64,000 nt of DNA from Arsukibacterium ikkense (GTDB lineage: Bacteria > Pseudomonadota > Gammaproteobacteria > Enterobacterales > Alteromonadaceae), in the NCBI RefSeq assembly GCF_000987775.1, contig NZ_LAHO01000007.1, positions 123,121-187,120 of the forward strand, read 5' to 3'. This document shows positions 45,114 through 54,756 of this stretch, piece after piece. Under the pieces are notes generated by a model. That model made no database searches. It saw nothing but the letters and a program-made list of their open reading frames with translations, and was not told where the DNA came from. A program made the translations under genes and the position numbers. The stretch's first letter is position 1. Each line of letters opens with the position of its first letter.

Positions 45114-45133
45114 GCAACTTTAACCAAAGTTGC
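45114..45133. promoter_or_regulatory. Perfect hairpin upstream of the Cache chemoreceptor
   Basis: GCAACTTT-AACC-AAAGTTGC, an 8-bp perfect stem, ending 80 bases before the chemoreceptor start. It could be an operator overlapping the promoter or a leader hairpin. The rest of the 44907-45213 gap shows nothing else. Confidence 0.4.
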
Positions 45134-45213
45134 TATGCTCAATTTACAATAAGCGGGTTTAGCAGTGACAGTGTCTGCAAAATCGATAAAAAACATGGTT
45201 GTAGAGGTGTGAA

Positions 45214-46917
45214 ATGGGTTTTTGGAACACCGTAGGTGGACGCTTACTAAGCATGCCTTTACTGGCGTTGGTTGGCTTTTTAATCTTAGGCACGGTAGCG
45301 CTGAATGCGCTTAGTAACAGCCTGACCGAAGGACGTGAAGACCGGGTGGTAGCCATCATTGACAGTGGTATGAGCTTGATAAAACATTATCAGGCACTGG
45401 AGCAACGCGGTGATATAACCAAGGAGCAAGCGCAACAACAAGCTATGGCTGCCATTAAAGCTATTCGATACGATGGTACCGAATACATCTGGATAAATGA
45501 CACCAGCCGCCCCATTCCAAAAATGATAATGCACCCCACCGTTCCCAGTCTGGATGGCACCATCCTCGACCGGCCAAATTTTAACTACGCTACCTTAATG
45601 CGCAACCGCGATGGCAGTGAACAACGCAGGTTAGACAATGCCAATCTGTTTGTCAGTTTTGTTGAGGTTATTGGCCGCTACGGTGACGGTTTTGTTGAAT
45701 ATCAGTGGACCAAACCATTAGCCGGTGGTGGAGTGACTGACGAACGTTATACCAAATTATCCTACGTCGCCAAAGACGATAGCTGGGGCTGGGTACTGGG
45801 ATCAGGTATCTACATTGATGACGTTAAAGCTGCATTCTGGGCGATTGCAGTGCAAGTTGGGCTGGTTGCTCTGATTGTCATTATTCTGACTATTGGCATT
45901 TCTTTGTTTATCCGACGCTGGTTATTACATGCGCTGGGGGGGGAAGTGGCTAATACCAAGCGGCTGGTACAGCAGGTTGCAGCCGGTGATTTTTCTGTCA
46001 ACTTTGCACTGCGCCCCGGCGACACCGACAGCTTGCTGGCAGCGCTTAGCGGCCTTATCAGCCAGTTGCGGCAAATTATCGGCCAGCAGTCCGCTATGGC
46101 AGAGCAACTGGCGGCACAGTCGCAAACTTTGGATGAAACCAGTCAGCAAACTCAGCAAATTTTACAAAGTGTAATGGATCAAACCGCACAAGTTGCCACC
46201 GCCGTCCATCAGATGGCGACCACCTGCGACGATATGGCGCGTAGCGCCACCACCGCAGCCAAAGCAGCCAGAGATGCTGATCATGAAGCCCAAAATGGCG
46301 TAACAGCGGTTGACCAAACCATTACCGCCATAGATGCCCTGAAAATTAAGCTCGAACAAGTATCTGAAGTGATTGCCCACTTATCAAAACGCGGCGAAGA
46401 GGTGGGTGCAGTCACCGATGTTATTGGTGCAATTGCTGAGCAAACCAATCTGTTGGCGCTGAATGCCGCCATCGAGGCAGCCCGGGCCGGCGAGATGGGT
46501 CGTGGCTTTGCGGTGGTCGCCGACGAAGTACGCACCCTGGCCAGTCGTTCGCAGGCTTCTACCCAGGATATCAACCAACGCATTCAGGGCATCCAGCAAG
46601 ATTCTGCCAATGCGGTGGAATCCATGGCGCAAAGTACAACCGAAACCGAACAAACTATTGCCTGCTCGCAGCAGGCAAGTGCCGCACTGCAGCGAATTAA
46701 TACTGCAGTATCCAGCATTACCGATGTTAATGATCAGCTGGCCAGCGCCACTGAAGAGCTGGCAGCGGTAGCAGGCACTATTAATCAGAATATGGAAAAT
46801 ATCGCCGACGCAGTGCAAAGCACCACTGGGAAATCGGCTGAGTTATCAAGCGCCAGTCAGCAATTAAGGCAAATGGCCACCGATATGAAAAAGTCGCTCA
46901 GTGGCTTTACTGTCTAA
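45214..46917 (+). CDS. Methyl-accepting chemotaxis protein with single Cache domain
   Basis: 567 residues. Membrane segment 1 at ~12-32, a periplasmic sCache_2 domain (~50-200: [59 protein letters not shown]), membrane segment 2 at ~208-232, a HAMP-like region and the signalling hairpin [35 protein letters not shown]. sCache_2 receptors bind small acids such as acetate, pyruvate or propionate. No other chemotaxis gene is adjacent. Confidence 0.96.
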   Translation: MGFWNTVGGRLLSMPLLALVGFLILGTVALNALSNSLTEGREDRVVAIIDSGMSLIKHYQALEQRGDITKEQAQQQAMAAIKAIRYDGTEYIWINDTSRPIPKMIMHPTVPSLDGTILDRPNFNYATLMRNRDGSEQRRLDNANLFVSFVEVIGRYGDGFVEYQWTKPLAGGGVTDERYTKLSYVAKDDSWGWVLGSGIYIDDVKAAFWAIAVQVGLVALIVIILTIGISLFIRRWLLHALGGEVANTKRLVQQVAAGDFSVNFALRPGDTDSLLAALSGLISQLRQIIGQQSAMAEQLAAQSQTLDETSQQTQQILQSVMDQTAQVATAVHQMATTCDDMARSATTAAKAARDADHEAQNGVTAVDQTITAIDALKIKLEQVSEVIAHLSKRGEEVGAVTDVIGAIAEQTNLLALNAAIEAARAGEMGRGFAVVADEVRTLASRSQASTQDINQRIQGIQQDSANAVESMAQSTTETEQTIACSQQASAALQRINTAVSSITDVNDQLASATEELAAVAGTINQNMENIADAVQSTTGKSAELSSASQQLRQMATDMKKSLSGFTV

Positions 46918-46938
46918 TTCACATTGCCAGTTACTGCG

Positions 46939-46957
46939 CCGGGCCTTACTGGCCCGG
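46939..46957. terminator. Hairpin between chemoreceptor and OmpA-like gene
   Basis: Stem CCGGGCC/GGCCCGG with a 5-base loop between the convergent stops. The T tract is short, so termination strength is uncertain. Confidence 0.55.
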
Positions 46958-46962
46958 TTCAG

Positions 46963-47520
46963 TTAATCAGCCAGTGCGGCAGTTAACGCCGGGCCAAAGT
47001 GAATAACAAGCTCTACCCGACGGTTAGCCGCTTTGCCAGCAGCCGTTCTATTGTCAGCAATCGGCTCTGCCGGGCCCCGCCCTTCTGCCGCTAAGGTTTC
47101 CAGCGGCAAACCCTGCTGTAACATAAAGGCCATCACCTGCTCTGCCCGCTGCTGTGACAATGTCTTGTTATACGCCAGCTGGCCACTGCTATCGGTATGA
47201 CCCAATACGGTAAGCTGCTGATAGCTTATATCTTTTAATGATTCTGTCACTGTCACTAACTGTTGTTGCAACTCGTCACTTAACCTGGCGCCGTCATGGG
47301 AAAAAGCCGTGATGCCGGGAAAAGACAATTTCAGCTGGCCATCAGCCAGCACTGACGTTGTTAAGCCGCTGACAGGTTGCAGCCTGGCAGTCAGCAAGGT
47401 TTGCGGGTTAACTGCTGCGGCATTAACGGCAGCCGGCTCTGCATTATTGTTACTGGTACTGACACAACCCGTGGTCAGTAACACCGTTAAAGCAGTGGCT
47501 ATAAGTGGTAAAGTGCGCAC
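46963..47520 (-). CDS. OmpA-family lipoprotein
   Basis: 185 residues from GTG47520, chosen because AGGAG is 8 bases upstream and the product begins MRTLPLIATALTVLLTTGC, a lipoprotein signal with lipobox Cys19. A linker rich in Asn and Ala leads to the OmpA peptidoglycan-binding domain (~80-175) with TVLGHTDSSGQLAYNKTLSQQRAEQV and NRTAAGKAANRRVELVI. Anchors the outer membrane to peptidoglycan or acts as a Pal/YiaD-like stress protein. Confidence 0.92.
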   Translation of the reverse strand: MRTLPLIATALTVLLTTGCVSTSNNNAEPAAVNAAAVNPQTLLTARLQPVSGLTTSVLADGQLKLSFPGITAFSHDGARLSDELQQQLVTVTESLKDISYQQLTVLGHTDSSGQLAYNKTLSQQRAEQVMAFMLQQGLPLETLAAEGRGPAEPIADNRTAAGKAANRRVELVIHFGPALTAALAD

Positions 47521-47770
47521 AATTGATACTCCTGTATTCAAATATGTTAATGATCGACTGAAATTCCCCACAGGAAAAACAGATTAATGTTAATTATTGC
47601 GCGCATTCTAAAGCTTTATCTTAACCAAATAAACACTATATTTAATATTGCAGCAAATAGCAGACCAATCAAGCGAGGCTGGCTTAACACTAACCACAGC
47701 CAGCACTTCGCAAAGCCGACAAACTGCTATAAAATACCCTACATGAATTTAGCGCCAGTACCCCTCAACT

Positions 47771-48523
47771 ATGTTGTCATCCAACGCCCTGTATACTGAT
47801 TTATCGGCTTATTATGATTTAATGTGTTGCGATATTAACTATCTGGCGCAAAGTAATATGGCGCACCGGTTGCAACAGCTGTTGGGTAACGGTGGAAACA
47901 ACCACCTTGATTTAGCCTGTGGTACCGGGCCACATATTCGCCATTTTATCGATTATGGCTATCAATGCGCTGGCTTGGATTTAAATCAGCCGATGCTGGA
48001 TCTGGCCCGGGCGCGTTGCCCACAAGCCAACTTTATGCTGCAAGACATGTGTAGTTTCACCCTGAAAAAGCCGGTTGATTTGATTACGTGCTTTTTATAT
48101 TCCATTCATTATAGTGCCAGTATTCATTCGTTAAAACAGTGCTTTGCCAGTATTTACACCGCGTTAAACGCAGGCGGGCTGTTGGTGTTTAATGCGGTCG
48201 CAAAAGATAAAATTTGTAACCTGTCGGCGGTGCGTCATAGTGCTCAGTTTGACAGCAGCCATTTTATATTTGAATCAGGCTGGCATTATCGTGGCGAGGG
48301 TGAGCAACAAGCCCTGAAGCTAAGCATTGCCAAAACTACCGCAAACATTACCGAAGTGTGGCAAGATCAGCATACTATGGTGGCGGTTAGTTTTGCCGAA
48401 TTGCAGGCGCTGCTCATCCCTTACTTTGACGTGCATATGCTGGCACACGACTACGACAAAATAACACCCTGGGATACCCACTCTGGCAATGCGTTATTTG
48501 TTTGTGTTAAACGGCCCAGTTAA
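47771..48523 (+). CDS. SAM-dependent class I methyltransferase
   Basis: 250 residues. Rossmann motif I DLACGTGPHIRHF, motif II GLDLNQPMLDLAR and a following DLITCFLYSIHYS region typical of small-molecule methyltransferases. Substrate unknown. No ribosome site is visible before the ATG. It overlaps the convergent porin-like gene by 4 bases at the shared stop region. Confidence 0.88.
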   Translation: MLSSNALYTDLSAYYDLMCCDINYLAQSNMAHRLQQLLGNGGNNHLDLACGTGPHIRHFIDYGYQCAGLDLNQPMLDLARARCPQANFMLQDMCSFTLKKPVDLITCFLYSIHYSASIHSLKQCFASIYTALNAGGLLVFNAVAKDKICNLSAVRHSAQFDSSHFIFESGWHYRGEGEQQALKLSIAKTTANITEVWQDQHTMVAVSFAELQALLIPYFDVHMLAHDYDKITPWDTHSGNALFVCVKRPS

Positions 48524-49659
48524 AAAACAAAATCATAGGCAATGGCTAAAACGGTAGTATTACCAACAAAATCGTACAGGGAACTATCTTTCAGCCGGTT
48601 AATCTGTGCTTTGACAGAGCTGGTGTTATTTATATCGTAGCGTAAGGTAAATGAGGTATCAGAAAAACGCTCTGGTTCATACGCATCAAGATCATTGGAT
48701 TTATCCCAAAATCTTGACCAGCTGATAAAGGGTGTCCACTTCCCCGTTCGATAACCAACCCCTAGCATAGAAGCAGGAGAGCGGATGATTAAGCCATCGG
48801 CTTTGTCTTCCCGTTTGTTCAGGTTCATTTCAGACAGCACAAACCAATTGTTAAAATCAGCATTTAGCGATAGGCCAATAACAGTTTGATCGGTAGCTGG
48901 GCTGTAAAATGCGTTGCTATCTGGCCGTTCAGTGGTGCTATTTTCAGAGGTCATATAGATAAAACGGGCAGTAAACCAGTCACGGTTTAGTTCAATGTCC
49001 ATCCCCCTAATTTTGTCCCATTTGCTGTCTTGCGCTGTAATATCATATAAAGCGTTATAGGGCGCATCATCAACGGTTTCTTTACCAGCGTAGATATTGG
49101 CGGTCAGGCTCCAGTTCTGAAAGTATTCAGTGTAGCGTAAATTAGCGCCGTTGTAGTTACTGGCCTCCCAGCCATAAAGGGTTTGCGGTGGCCTGAGCCA
49201 GATATAGGCAAAACCGACATCCTGAAACTCTGAATAGTAGTATAACGGGATCCGCTTCCGACCTGCCTGTAAGGTAAATTTATCGGTCAAATCATAAGAC
49301 AGATATGCCCATTCCAGACTAAACTCATTATCTACTGCCCTGGCCATTACCTGGGTAACCAGCGATAATCTGTCAGTAAAGTTAATATTTAACTGTGCAC
49401 CCAGCCGGCTCTCCTGAGAGGCACTCCAGCCATCATGGCGTTCATATATACCGCCGTTGTTATAATCCGTAATAAAACATGGACAGCGGTAACTGACGTA
49501 ATCAGTTTCATTCACACTACCAGAGATGACTTTGCCCACAGCCACTGTGCCAAAACCATTAAAACGGTAAGTTATTTCAGCCTGAAGTGGTGTGACGATA
49601 ACTGCACCTAACACCATCATAGCCGGTAGTACTAGTCTAAACCTGCTTTCTCGTTTCAT
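48520..49659 (-). CDS. Porin-like outer-membrane protein
   Basis: 379 residues from ATG49659 (AGAGGTG upstream), giving a signal peptide (LVLPAMMVLGAVIVTPLQA). Alternating strands, an early FNGFGTVAVGK segment and terminal Phe (AIAYDFVF) fit a trimeric porin-like barrel. WAYLSYDLTDKFTLQAGRKRIPLYY is typical of this group. The longer frame from 49737 is not supported by a ribosome site. Substrate unknown. Confidence 0.82.
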   Translation of the reverse strand: MKRESRFRLVLPAMMVLGAVIVTPLQAEITYRFNGFGTVAVGKVISGSVNETDYVSYRCPCFITDYNNGGIYERHDGWSASQESRLGAQLNINFTDRLSLVTQVMARAVDNEFSLEWAYLSYDLTDKFTLQAGRKRIPLYYYSEFQDVGFAYIWLRPPQTLYGWEASNYNGANLRYTEYFQNWSLTANIYAGKETVDDAPYNALYDITAQDSKWDKIRGMDIELNRDWFTARFIYMTSENSTTERPDSNAFYSPATDQTVIGLSLNADFNNWFVLSEMNLNKREDKADGLIIRSPASMLGVGYRTGKWTPFISWSRFWDKSNDLDAYEPERFSDTSFTLRYDINNTSSVKAQINRLKDSSLYDFVGNTTVLAIAYDFVF

Positions 49660-49876
49660 AGACACCTCTTGATAACATTGCATCAGGTACCTATTGAATG
49701 TAGCCGCTACTAAATTAGTTGCAATGAAATCAGCCAATAAAGCAGCGAGGATTTAAATAGTGGCTTTTAATAAATAATTTATTAGCGGTTTAGCCACACA
49801 CAAAGGGTTGCAGGCGCAAGGTCAAACTGCTCTGGTAAGGTGTTACTGTGTCCTAGCATCAAACCAGGGTATAAAC

Positions 49877-50244
49877 TTAGTTATTTTCATGAATTTGCTT
49901 CCTGTAAAGCACGGCATCCACCTCACCCAGCGTATCCTGATGCAAATAGCGTTTGATAAACTGCATCCCCAGTTTGCGCATCACGCCAATCGAACCGGCA
50001 TTGTCCGGCGTGGTAATGGCGGATAAATAGCGTACTTCATTATTATGGGCTAAAACCGCTCCGGGCAGCGATACTGCGCCATTCGCGGCAGAAATATCTC
50101 GATAATTTGTTGCATAGAAGTGCGTTTACCGCCATTCAGATAGCGCATTACCTCTTCGTCCTGATCCACTTCAAATAGCAACCGGGCGTCTTTCTCAGAT
50201 AATAAAGCAAAGTTCAGCCGAGGGCTGGGGGGTATCGCAAGCAT
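49877..50244 (-). pseudogene. GNAT acetyltransferase with internal deletion
   Basis: The 5' part reads LNFALLSEKDARLLFEVDQDEEVMRYLNGGKRTSMQQIIEIFLPRM, the usual start of a GNAT protein, and stops at TAG after YRCPERF. Immediately afterwards another frame gives EVRYLSAITTPDNAGSIGVMRKLGMQFI and runs to 49877, the usual GNAT end. The ~60 residues between (including the acetyl-CoA loop) are absent and the frames differ. Hence an internal deletion with frameshift. The remaining 49660-49876 spacer has nothing recognisable. Confidence 0.8.
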
Positions 50245-50357
50245 GCAGGTAAGTCCTGTACTTAAAATATTATTTCAACGTAACCGCTATTGGTTATATT
50301 AAAATAAAGTAACCAAAAGTAATTACCATAACAATTTAAAAATTCCAGGCTGATTGG

Positions 50358-51728
50358 CTAATGCTCAACAGCTATACGCCCGGTTGCCACCGCCTGTGGC
50401 CAGATACGTGGTTGTGGCGCCAGCACAAATAAATCACCATTCTGGCCAGTCAGCTGTTGCGATACCCCTGCGGCACGGGCGACTGCGGCATTGGCTTTAA
50501 TATGTGCCGCTTCGCCATGCACCGGCACCGCAATGGCAGGCTGCACATAGCGGTACATTAAGTCGAGCTCGCCCTGATTGGGGTGGCCCGAGACATGGAT
50601 CGGTAACGGGCTATCGGCACTTTGCATTGTGCGTACTTTCAATAATGTTAATTGGGCTATCAGGCGGATGACCAGCATTTCATTGCCAGGAATGAGAATT
50701 GAGCTAAACAGCACCAGATCATTCTCTTCCAGGATTAAATGCGGATGGCGCTGCTGCGCTAAGCGGCTAAGCGCAGCGCGGGGCTCGCCCTGGCTGCCAG
50801 TTGCCACTACCAATACTTCATTGGCTGGCAAATAACCAATATGCGAAGGCTCAATTAACGGAATATCTTCCGGCCAGTAACCACAGGCCCTGGCAGCCCC
50901 CACCATATTTTCCATCGCCCGGCCAAACAAGGCCAGATAGCGGCCAGTGCGTTTGGCCACCCGGCCCAGGCTAATTAACCGGCCAATGTTGCTGCTAAAA
51001 CCACTCACTACTACCCGCTGCGTTTCATGACGTATTACTTCATACAACGCCTGATAGCAGACAGTTTCAGATTCTGAAAACCCTGGCTTTAACGCATTGG
51101 TTGAATCACACACCATGGCGGTAATATTCTGCTGGGCCAGCCGTTTAAATACCTGAGGCTTAAAGGGCTTACCGGTCATAGGCCCGTGATCTATTTTCCA
51201 GTCAGCCGTATGAAACACCTTACCGGCGCCAGTGCTGATCAGCAGCGCCTGCGGTTCAGGGATCGAATGAGTGATATTTAGCCAGTTAATTAAAAACGGG
51301 CCAATGTTGCAGGTACCACCGGGCACAATTTCAATAATTGGCATAGTCTGCGACAAACCACTACGGGCAATTTTGCGGCGTAAAATTTCAGCAGTAAAAG
51401 GCGTGCAGTACACCGGGCAATCAAAACGCGGCCATAAGAACGGCAGCGCGCCGATATGATCTTCATGGGCATGGGTAATAATAATACCGGCCAGCAACTC
51501 ACGGCGCTGAGCAATAAAAGTCGGATCAGCAGCCTGCACTTCAGCGGTTATCGGGCTAGTTGTTGGCTGCAGCGGGTTATAAAAAGTCACGCCGCAATCT
51601 ACCATTAACCAGCGGCCATCGTGGCCGTACAGGTTCAGGTTCATGCCAATTTCGCCACAACCGCCCAGCGGCAAAAACCACAAATCTTTTGGGCCGGGTA
51701 ACAGGTGTGTATTTGAACTCACAGTCAA
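50358..51728 (-). CDS. RNase J-like metallo-beta-lactamase/beta-CASP protein
   Basis: 456 residues from TTG51728, with AAGGA seven bases upstream; the longer ATG frame is unlike the family. FLPLGGCGEIGMNLNLY is the RNase J N-terminus, followed by the zinc site THAHEDHIGALPFLW, FHTADWKID and the beta-CASP region (VVVSGFSSNIGRL, VATGSQGEP, HVSGHPNQGELDLMYR, PVHGEAAHIKANA). It ends where the ~100-residue C-terminal domain of classical RNase J would begin, so it is a short form. Expected to be an RNA exo/endonuclease. Confidence 0.88.
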   Translation of the reverse strand: MTVSSNTHLLPGPKDLWFLPLGGCGEIGMNLNLYGHDGRWLMVDCGVTFYNPLQPTTSPITAEVQAADPTFIAQRRELLAGIIITHAHEDHIGALPFLWPRFDCPVYCTPFTAEILRRKIARSGLSQTMPIIEIVPGGTCNIGPFLINWLNITHSIPEPQALLISTGAGKVFHTADWKIDHGPMTGKPFKPQVFKRLAQQNITAMVCDSTNALKPGFSESETVCYQALYEVIRHETQRVVVSGFSSNIGRLISLGRVAKRTGRYLALFGRAMENMVGAARACGYWPEDIPLIEPSHIGYLPANEVLVVATGSQGEPRAALSRLAQQRHPHLILEENDLVLFSSILIPGNEMLVIRLIAQLTLLKVRTMQSADSPLPIHVSGHPNQGELDLMYRYVQPAIAVPVHGEAAHIKANAAVARAAGVSQQLTGQNGDLFVLAPQPRIWPQAVATGRIAVEH

Positions 51729-51870
51729 AACAGCATCCTTTAACTGGAAAAGATGAGTATTGTACGCAGCAAAGTCGCAAACCGCACAGCGAAACAACAA
51801 GAATTAGGAATTTGGAAAGAAATAAATCTGTTTAGTTATTAACCAGACTTGACGTTGATAATTTTTAGAG

Positions 51871-51884
51871 GTAAAACGTTTAAG
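51871..51884. promoter_or_regulatory. LacI-type operator candidate 1 (TonB receptor promoter, distal)
   Basis: GTAAAACGTTTAAG matches the palindrome CTTAAACGTTTAAG at 12 of 14 positions, including the central CG. It lies 258 bases before the TonB receptor start. The rest of the 51729-52141 gap shows no other clear element apart from operator 2. Confidence 0.6.
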
Positions 51885-52083
51885 ACGATATTGGAATGCA
51901 ATATGACAGCAGTTATCCGCCACCGTTAGTACAGTATGGCGAGCATAACACTGTTGAGCCAGTTCAGATTCGTAGTTCACTTACACATAGCATCAGTAGC
52001 TGGCGGTCAACGCAACGGCCAGCACGCTAAAACGGCAAGCTAAATCACAGCAATAACTATTTGCCTTTAACTACACCTACAAG

Positions 52084-52097
52084 CTTAAACGATTAAG
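52084..52097. promoter_or_regulatory. LacI-type operator candidate 2 (TonB receptor promoter, proximal)
   Basis: CTTAAACGATTAAG, 13 of 14 positions equal to the CTTAAACGTTTAAG palindrome. It is 44 bases before the TonB receptor start and flanked by G/C to give GCTTAA...TTAAGC symmetry. Close enough to block or shape initiation. Confidence 0.7.
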
Positions 52098-52141
52098 CGA
52101 ATTTAAATAACATTTAATAGGATCGACGAGGGAGACACCAG

Positions 52142-54571
52142 ATGAAAGCACTACCCCTAAACCGTTCATGCCTGGCATTAGCAATAAGCCTGGCATTAAC
52201 CAGTACAGCATTACTCGCCCAAGAAACTGAAAATGACACCGCACCAGTCGCAGCAGAAGGTTCTACCACCAGCCAGGGCCTCGGTTTCGAGCGTATTGTG
52301 GTAACCGGCTCAGTAGCTCGCAACCAGACTGTTATGCAATCAAGCGTATCGGTAAGCAGCCTGACTATTGACGATATTGATGTGGCGGCACCCCGTTCAA
52401 CCGCTGAAATTTTCCGGATGTTGCCCGGCGTACGCAGTGAATCTACCGGCGGTGAAGGCAATGCTAATATCGCAGTCCGTGGTTTACCGGTGGCGGCTGG
52501 CGGCGCCAAGTTTTTAACCCTGCAGGAAGATGGCTTACCAGTATTGCAGTTTGGCGACATTGCCTTTGGTAATGCCGACATCTTTGTACGGGCCGATGCC
52601 TCGCTGTCCAGATTAGATGTCATTCGTGGTGGCTCGGCCAGCACTGCGGCCAGTAACTCACCGGGGGGTATTATCAACTTTGTCAGCAAAACCGGCGAAC
52701 ATCAGGGCGGTAGCCTGGCCATCAGTTCAGGCTTAAATTACGATCAGTTCCGCACCGACTTTGAATTTGGTGGTGATATCAACAGTGATATGCGTTTTCA
52801 CCTGGGCGGCTTTGTCCGTCAGGGGGAAGGCGTTCGTGACCCGGGTTACCAGGGCGAGCGAGGCTATCAGCTGAAAGCCAATATCACCAAAGATTTTAAT
52901 ACCGGCTATGTGCGGGTATATGCCAAGCATTTAAATGACCGTGTCGCCAGCTATATGCCAATGCCTATGTTTGCAGATGGTAGCTCAGTTCCCGGTTATA
53001 ATGCGAAACGAGACACCCTGCAGTCAGCTTATTTAACCCAAACTGTGCGTTTAAATGGCGATAACCAGATTTCCCGTGGTGATGTGCGAGATGGCATGAA
53101 CCCACTGGTAAACAGTTTTGGTGTTGAAGCTCAGTTTGATTTAGATGACAACTGGAGTCTTGAAAACAGATTCAGAATTAGTGATGTCAGCGGCAATTTT
53201 AATACGCTATTTCCAGCCCAAGTAGACAGTGCTCAATCAATTGCAAATAGTATTGCCGGTGACAATGCCAGTGTTGTTTATGCCGTTGGGCCGCAAGCAG
53301 GTCAGGCATATACTGCGGCTAATGCGATACGTATTCATACCTTTGACGTAGAAATTCATGATTTTGGCTCCATGGTTAACGATCTTAAGTTATCACGCAA
53401 GTTTGGTGATTTTGATGTCACTTTTGGTTATTACATGGCCGACCAAACTATCAGCATGTCATGGTTATGGAATTCATATTTAATGGCGCTTAAGGGTAAC
53501 AATGCTGAGTTGTTAGACGTATTTGCTGCTGATGGCACCGCATTTTCTGCACAAGGCCAGCTGGCGTATGGCGTTCCTTTCTGGGGAAACTGCTGTCAAC
53601 GTAACTATGACACCCAATACAGTACAACAGCGCCCTATATTAACGTTGGCTGGGCGTTTGGTGACTGGTCACTTGATGCCAGTGTAAGACGGGATAATGG
53701 CAAAGCCACCGGTACTTATGCCGGCGCTGCGCAAAGCAGCCGCGATATGAACAACGATGGCGTTATCAGTCAAATTGAGCAAAGTGTATCCGGTATTGAT
53801 TTAGCCAACCCCCAACTGGTCAATTACAGCTGGGGTTACAATTCCTACTCTGCCGGTGCTAATTACCAGTTCAATCGAGACTGGGCAATGTTCGGCCGGA
53901 TTAGTAAAGGCGCCCGCGCTAATGCTGACCGCCTGTTGTTTGGTAAAGTTAATGCTGATGGCTCTGTAGCACGTGAAGATGCCATTGATGAAGTTAAGCA
54001 GTATGAAATTGGCAGCAAAAGCCGCCATGGCAATCTGAACCTGTTTGCGACGCTGTTTTTTGCCCAAACCGAAGAGCAGAACTTTGAAGCCACTACCCAA
54101 AGGTTTTTTGACCGCGTATATAAAGCGAAAGGCATTGAGTTAGAAAGCAGCTATCGCATTGGTGATGTTGACCTGCGTGGCTCTGTTACCCTGACCGATG
54201 CAGAAATCAGCAAAGATGCGTTAGATCCTGACGTAGTCGGCAATACCCCGCGTCGTCAGGCGGATGTGATCTACAGTTTACTGGCCCGTTATACCATGGA
54301 TAATGCGCAGCTGGGCGTCAGTTTAGTGGGTACCAGTGCCTCTTATGCCCAGGACAACAACGATCTGAAATTCAGTGGTTACACTCAGCTTAATGTGTTT
54401 GCTAACTATGAGCTGGCAGAAAACCTGACGCTGTCACTGAATGTCAACAACCTGTTTGATACCATAGGTATTACTGAAGCTGAGCAAGGCAGTGTGCCGG
54501 CCAATGGTATTATCACCGCCCGCACCATCAATGGCCGTACCGCCTCTGTTGGTCTGCGTTATAAATTTTAA
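52142..54571 (+). CDS. TonB-dependent receptor, probably for sucrose
   Basis: 809 residues. Signal peptide (LALAISLALTSTALLAQ), plug domain (FERIVVTGSVAR, TAEIFRMLPGVRSESTGGEGNANIAVRGLP, LDVIRGGSASTAASNSPGGIINFVSK), 22-strand barrel with a C-terminal TBDR end (LNVNNLFDT, ASVGLRYKF). GAGGGAGA is 7-8 bases before the ATG. The neighbouring LacI, MFS, GH13 and fructokinase genes make sucrose or a related sugar the likely ligand. Two LacI-type operators precede it. Confidence 0.94.
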   Translation: MKALPLNRSCLALAISLALTSTALLAQETENDTAPVAAEGSTTSQGLGFERIVVTGSVARNQTVMQSSVSVSSLTIDDIDVAAPRSTAEIFRMLPGVRSESTGGEGNANIAVRGLPVAAGGAKFLTLQEDGLPVLQFGDIAFGNADIFVRADASLSRLDVIRGGSASTAASNSPGGIINFVSKTGEHQGGSLAISSGLNYDQFRTDFEFGGDINSDMRFHLGGFVRQGEGVRDPGYQGERGYQLKANITKDFNTGYVRVYAKHLNDRVASYMPMPMFADGSSVPGYNAKRDTLQSAYLTQTVRLNGDNQISRGDVRDGMNPLVNSFGVEAQFDLDDNWSLENRFRISDVSGNFNTLFPAQVDSAQSIANSIAGDNASVVYAVGPQAGQAYTAANAIRIHTFDVEIHDFGSMVNDLKLSRKFGDFDVTFGYYMADQTISMSWLWNSYLMALKGNNAELLDVFAADGTAFSAQGQLAYGVPFWGNCCQRNYDTQYSTTAPYINVGWAFGDWSLDASVRRDNGKATGTYAGAAQSSRDMNNDGVISQIEQSVSGIDLANPQLVNYSWGYNSYSAGANYQFNRDWAMFGRISKGARANADRLLFGKVNADGSVAREDAIDEVKQYEIGSKSRHGNLNLFATLFFAQTEEQNFEATTQRFFDRVYKAKGIELESSYRIGDVDLRGSVTLTDAEISKDALDPDVVGNTPRRQADVIYSLLARYTMDNAQLGVSLVGTSASYAQDNNDLKFSGYTQLNVFANYELAENLTLSLNVNNLFDTIGITEAEQGSVPANGIITARTINGRTASVGLRYKF

Positions 54572-54673
54572 ACCTGTCCCCGGTAGCGGCTGCCTGTGCA
54601 GCCGCTCTTATCTGTTAGTAAAAAACGCTATTAGTAAAAAACGTTGTGAGCAAAACCCGCATGTTGCAATAAG

Positions 54674-54687
54674 CCTTAACGTTTAAG
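54674..54687. promoter_or_regulatory. LacI-type operator candidate 3 (lacI-family gene)
   Basis: CCTTAACGTTTAAG, 12 of 14 positions equal to the CTTAAACGTTTAAG palindrome, 69 bases before the LacI-family gene. Suggests autoregulation. Confidence 0.6.
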
Positions 54688-54756
54688 TTATTCTGTATTA
54701 CAGTAGCTAGCTCATCATCTGACTATATTAATTTTGGCAAAAGGACAGGGTAATAC

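Noticed and set aside
45126..45153. Sigma-28 (FliA) promoter for the Cache chemoreceptor
   Set aside because: CAAAGTTG and TACAATAA only partly match the consensus and the spacing is off by one.
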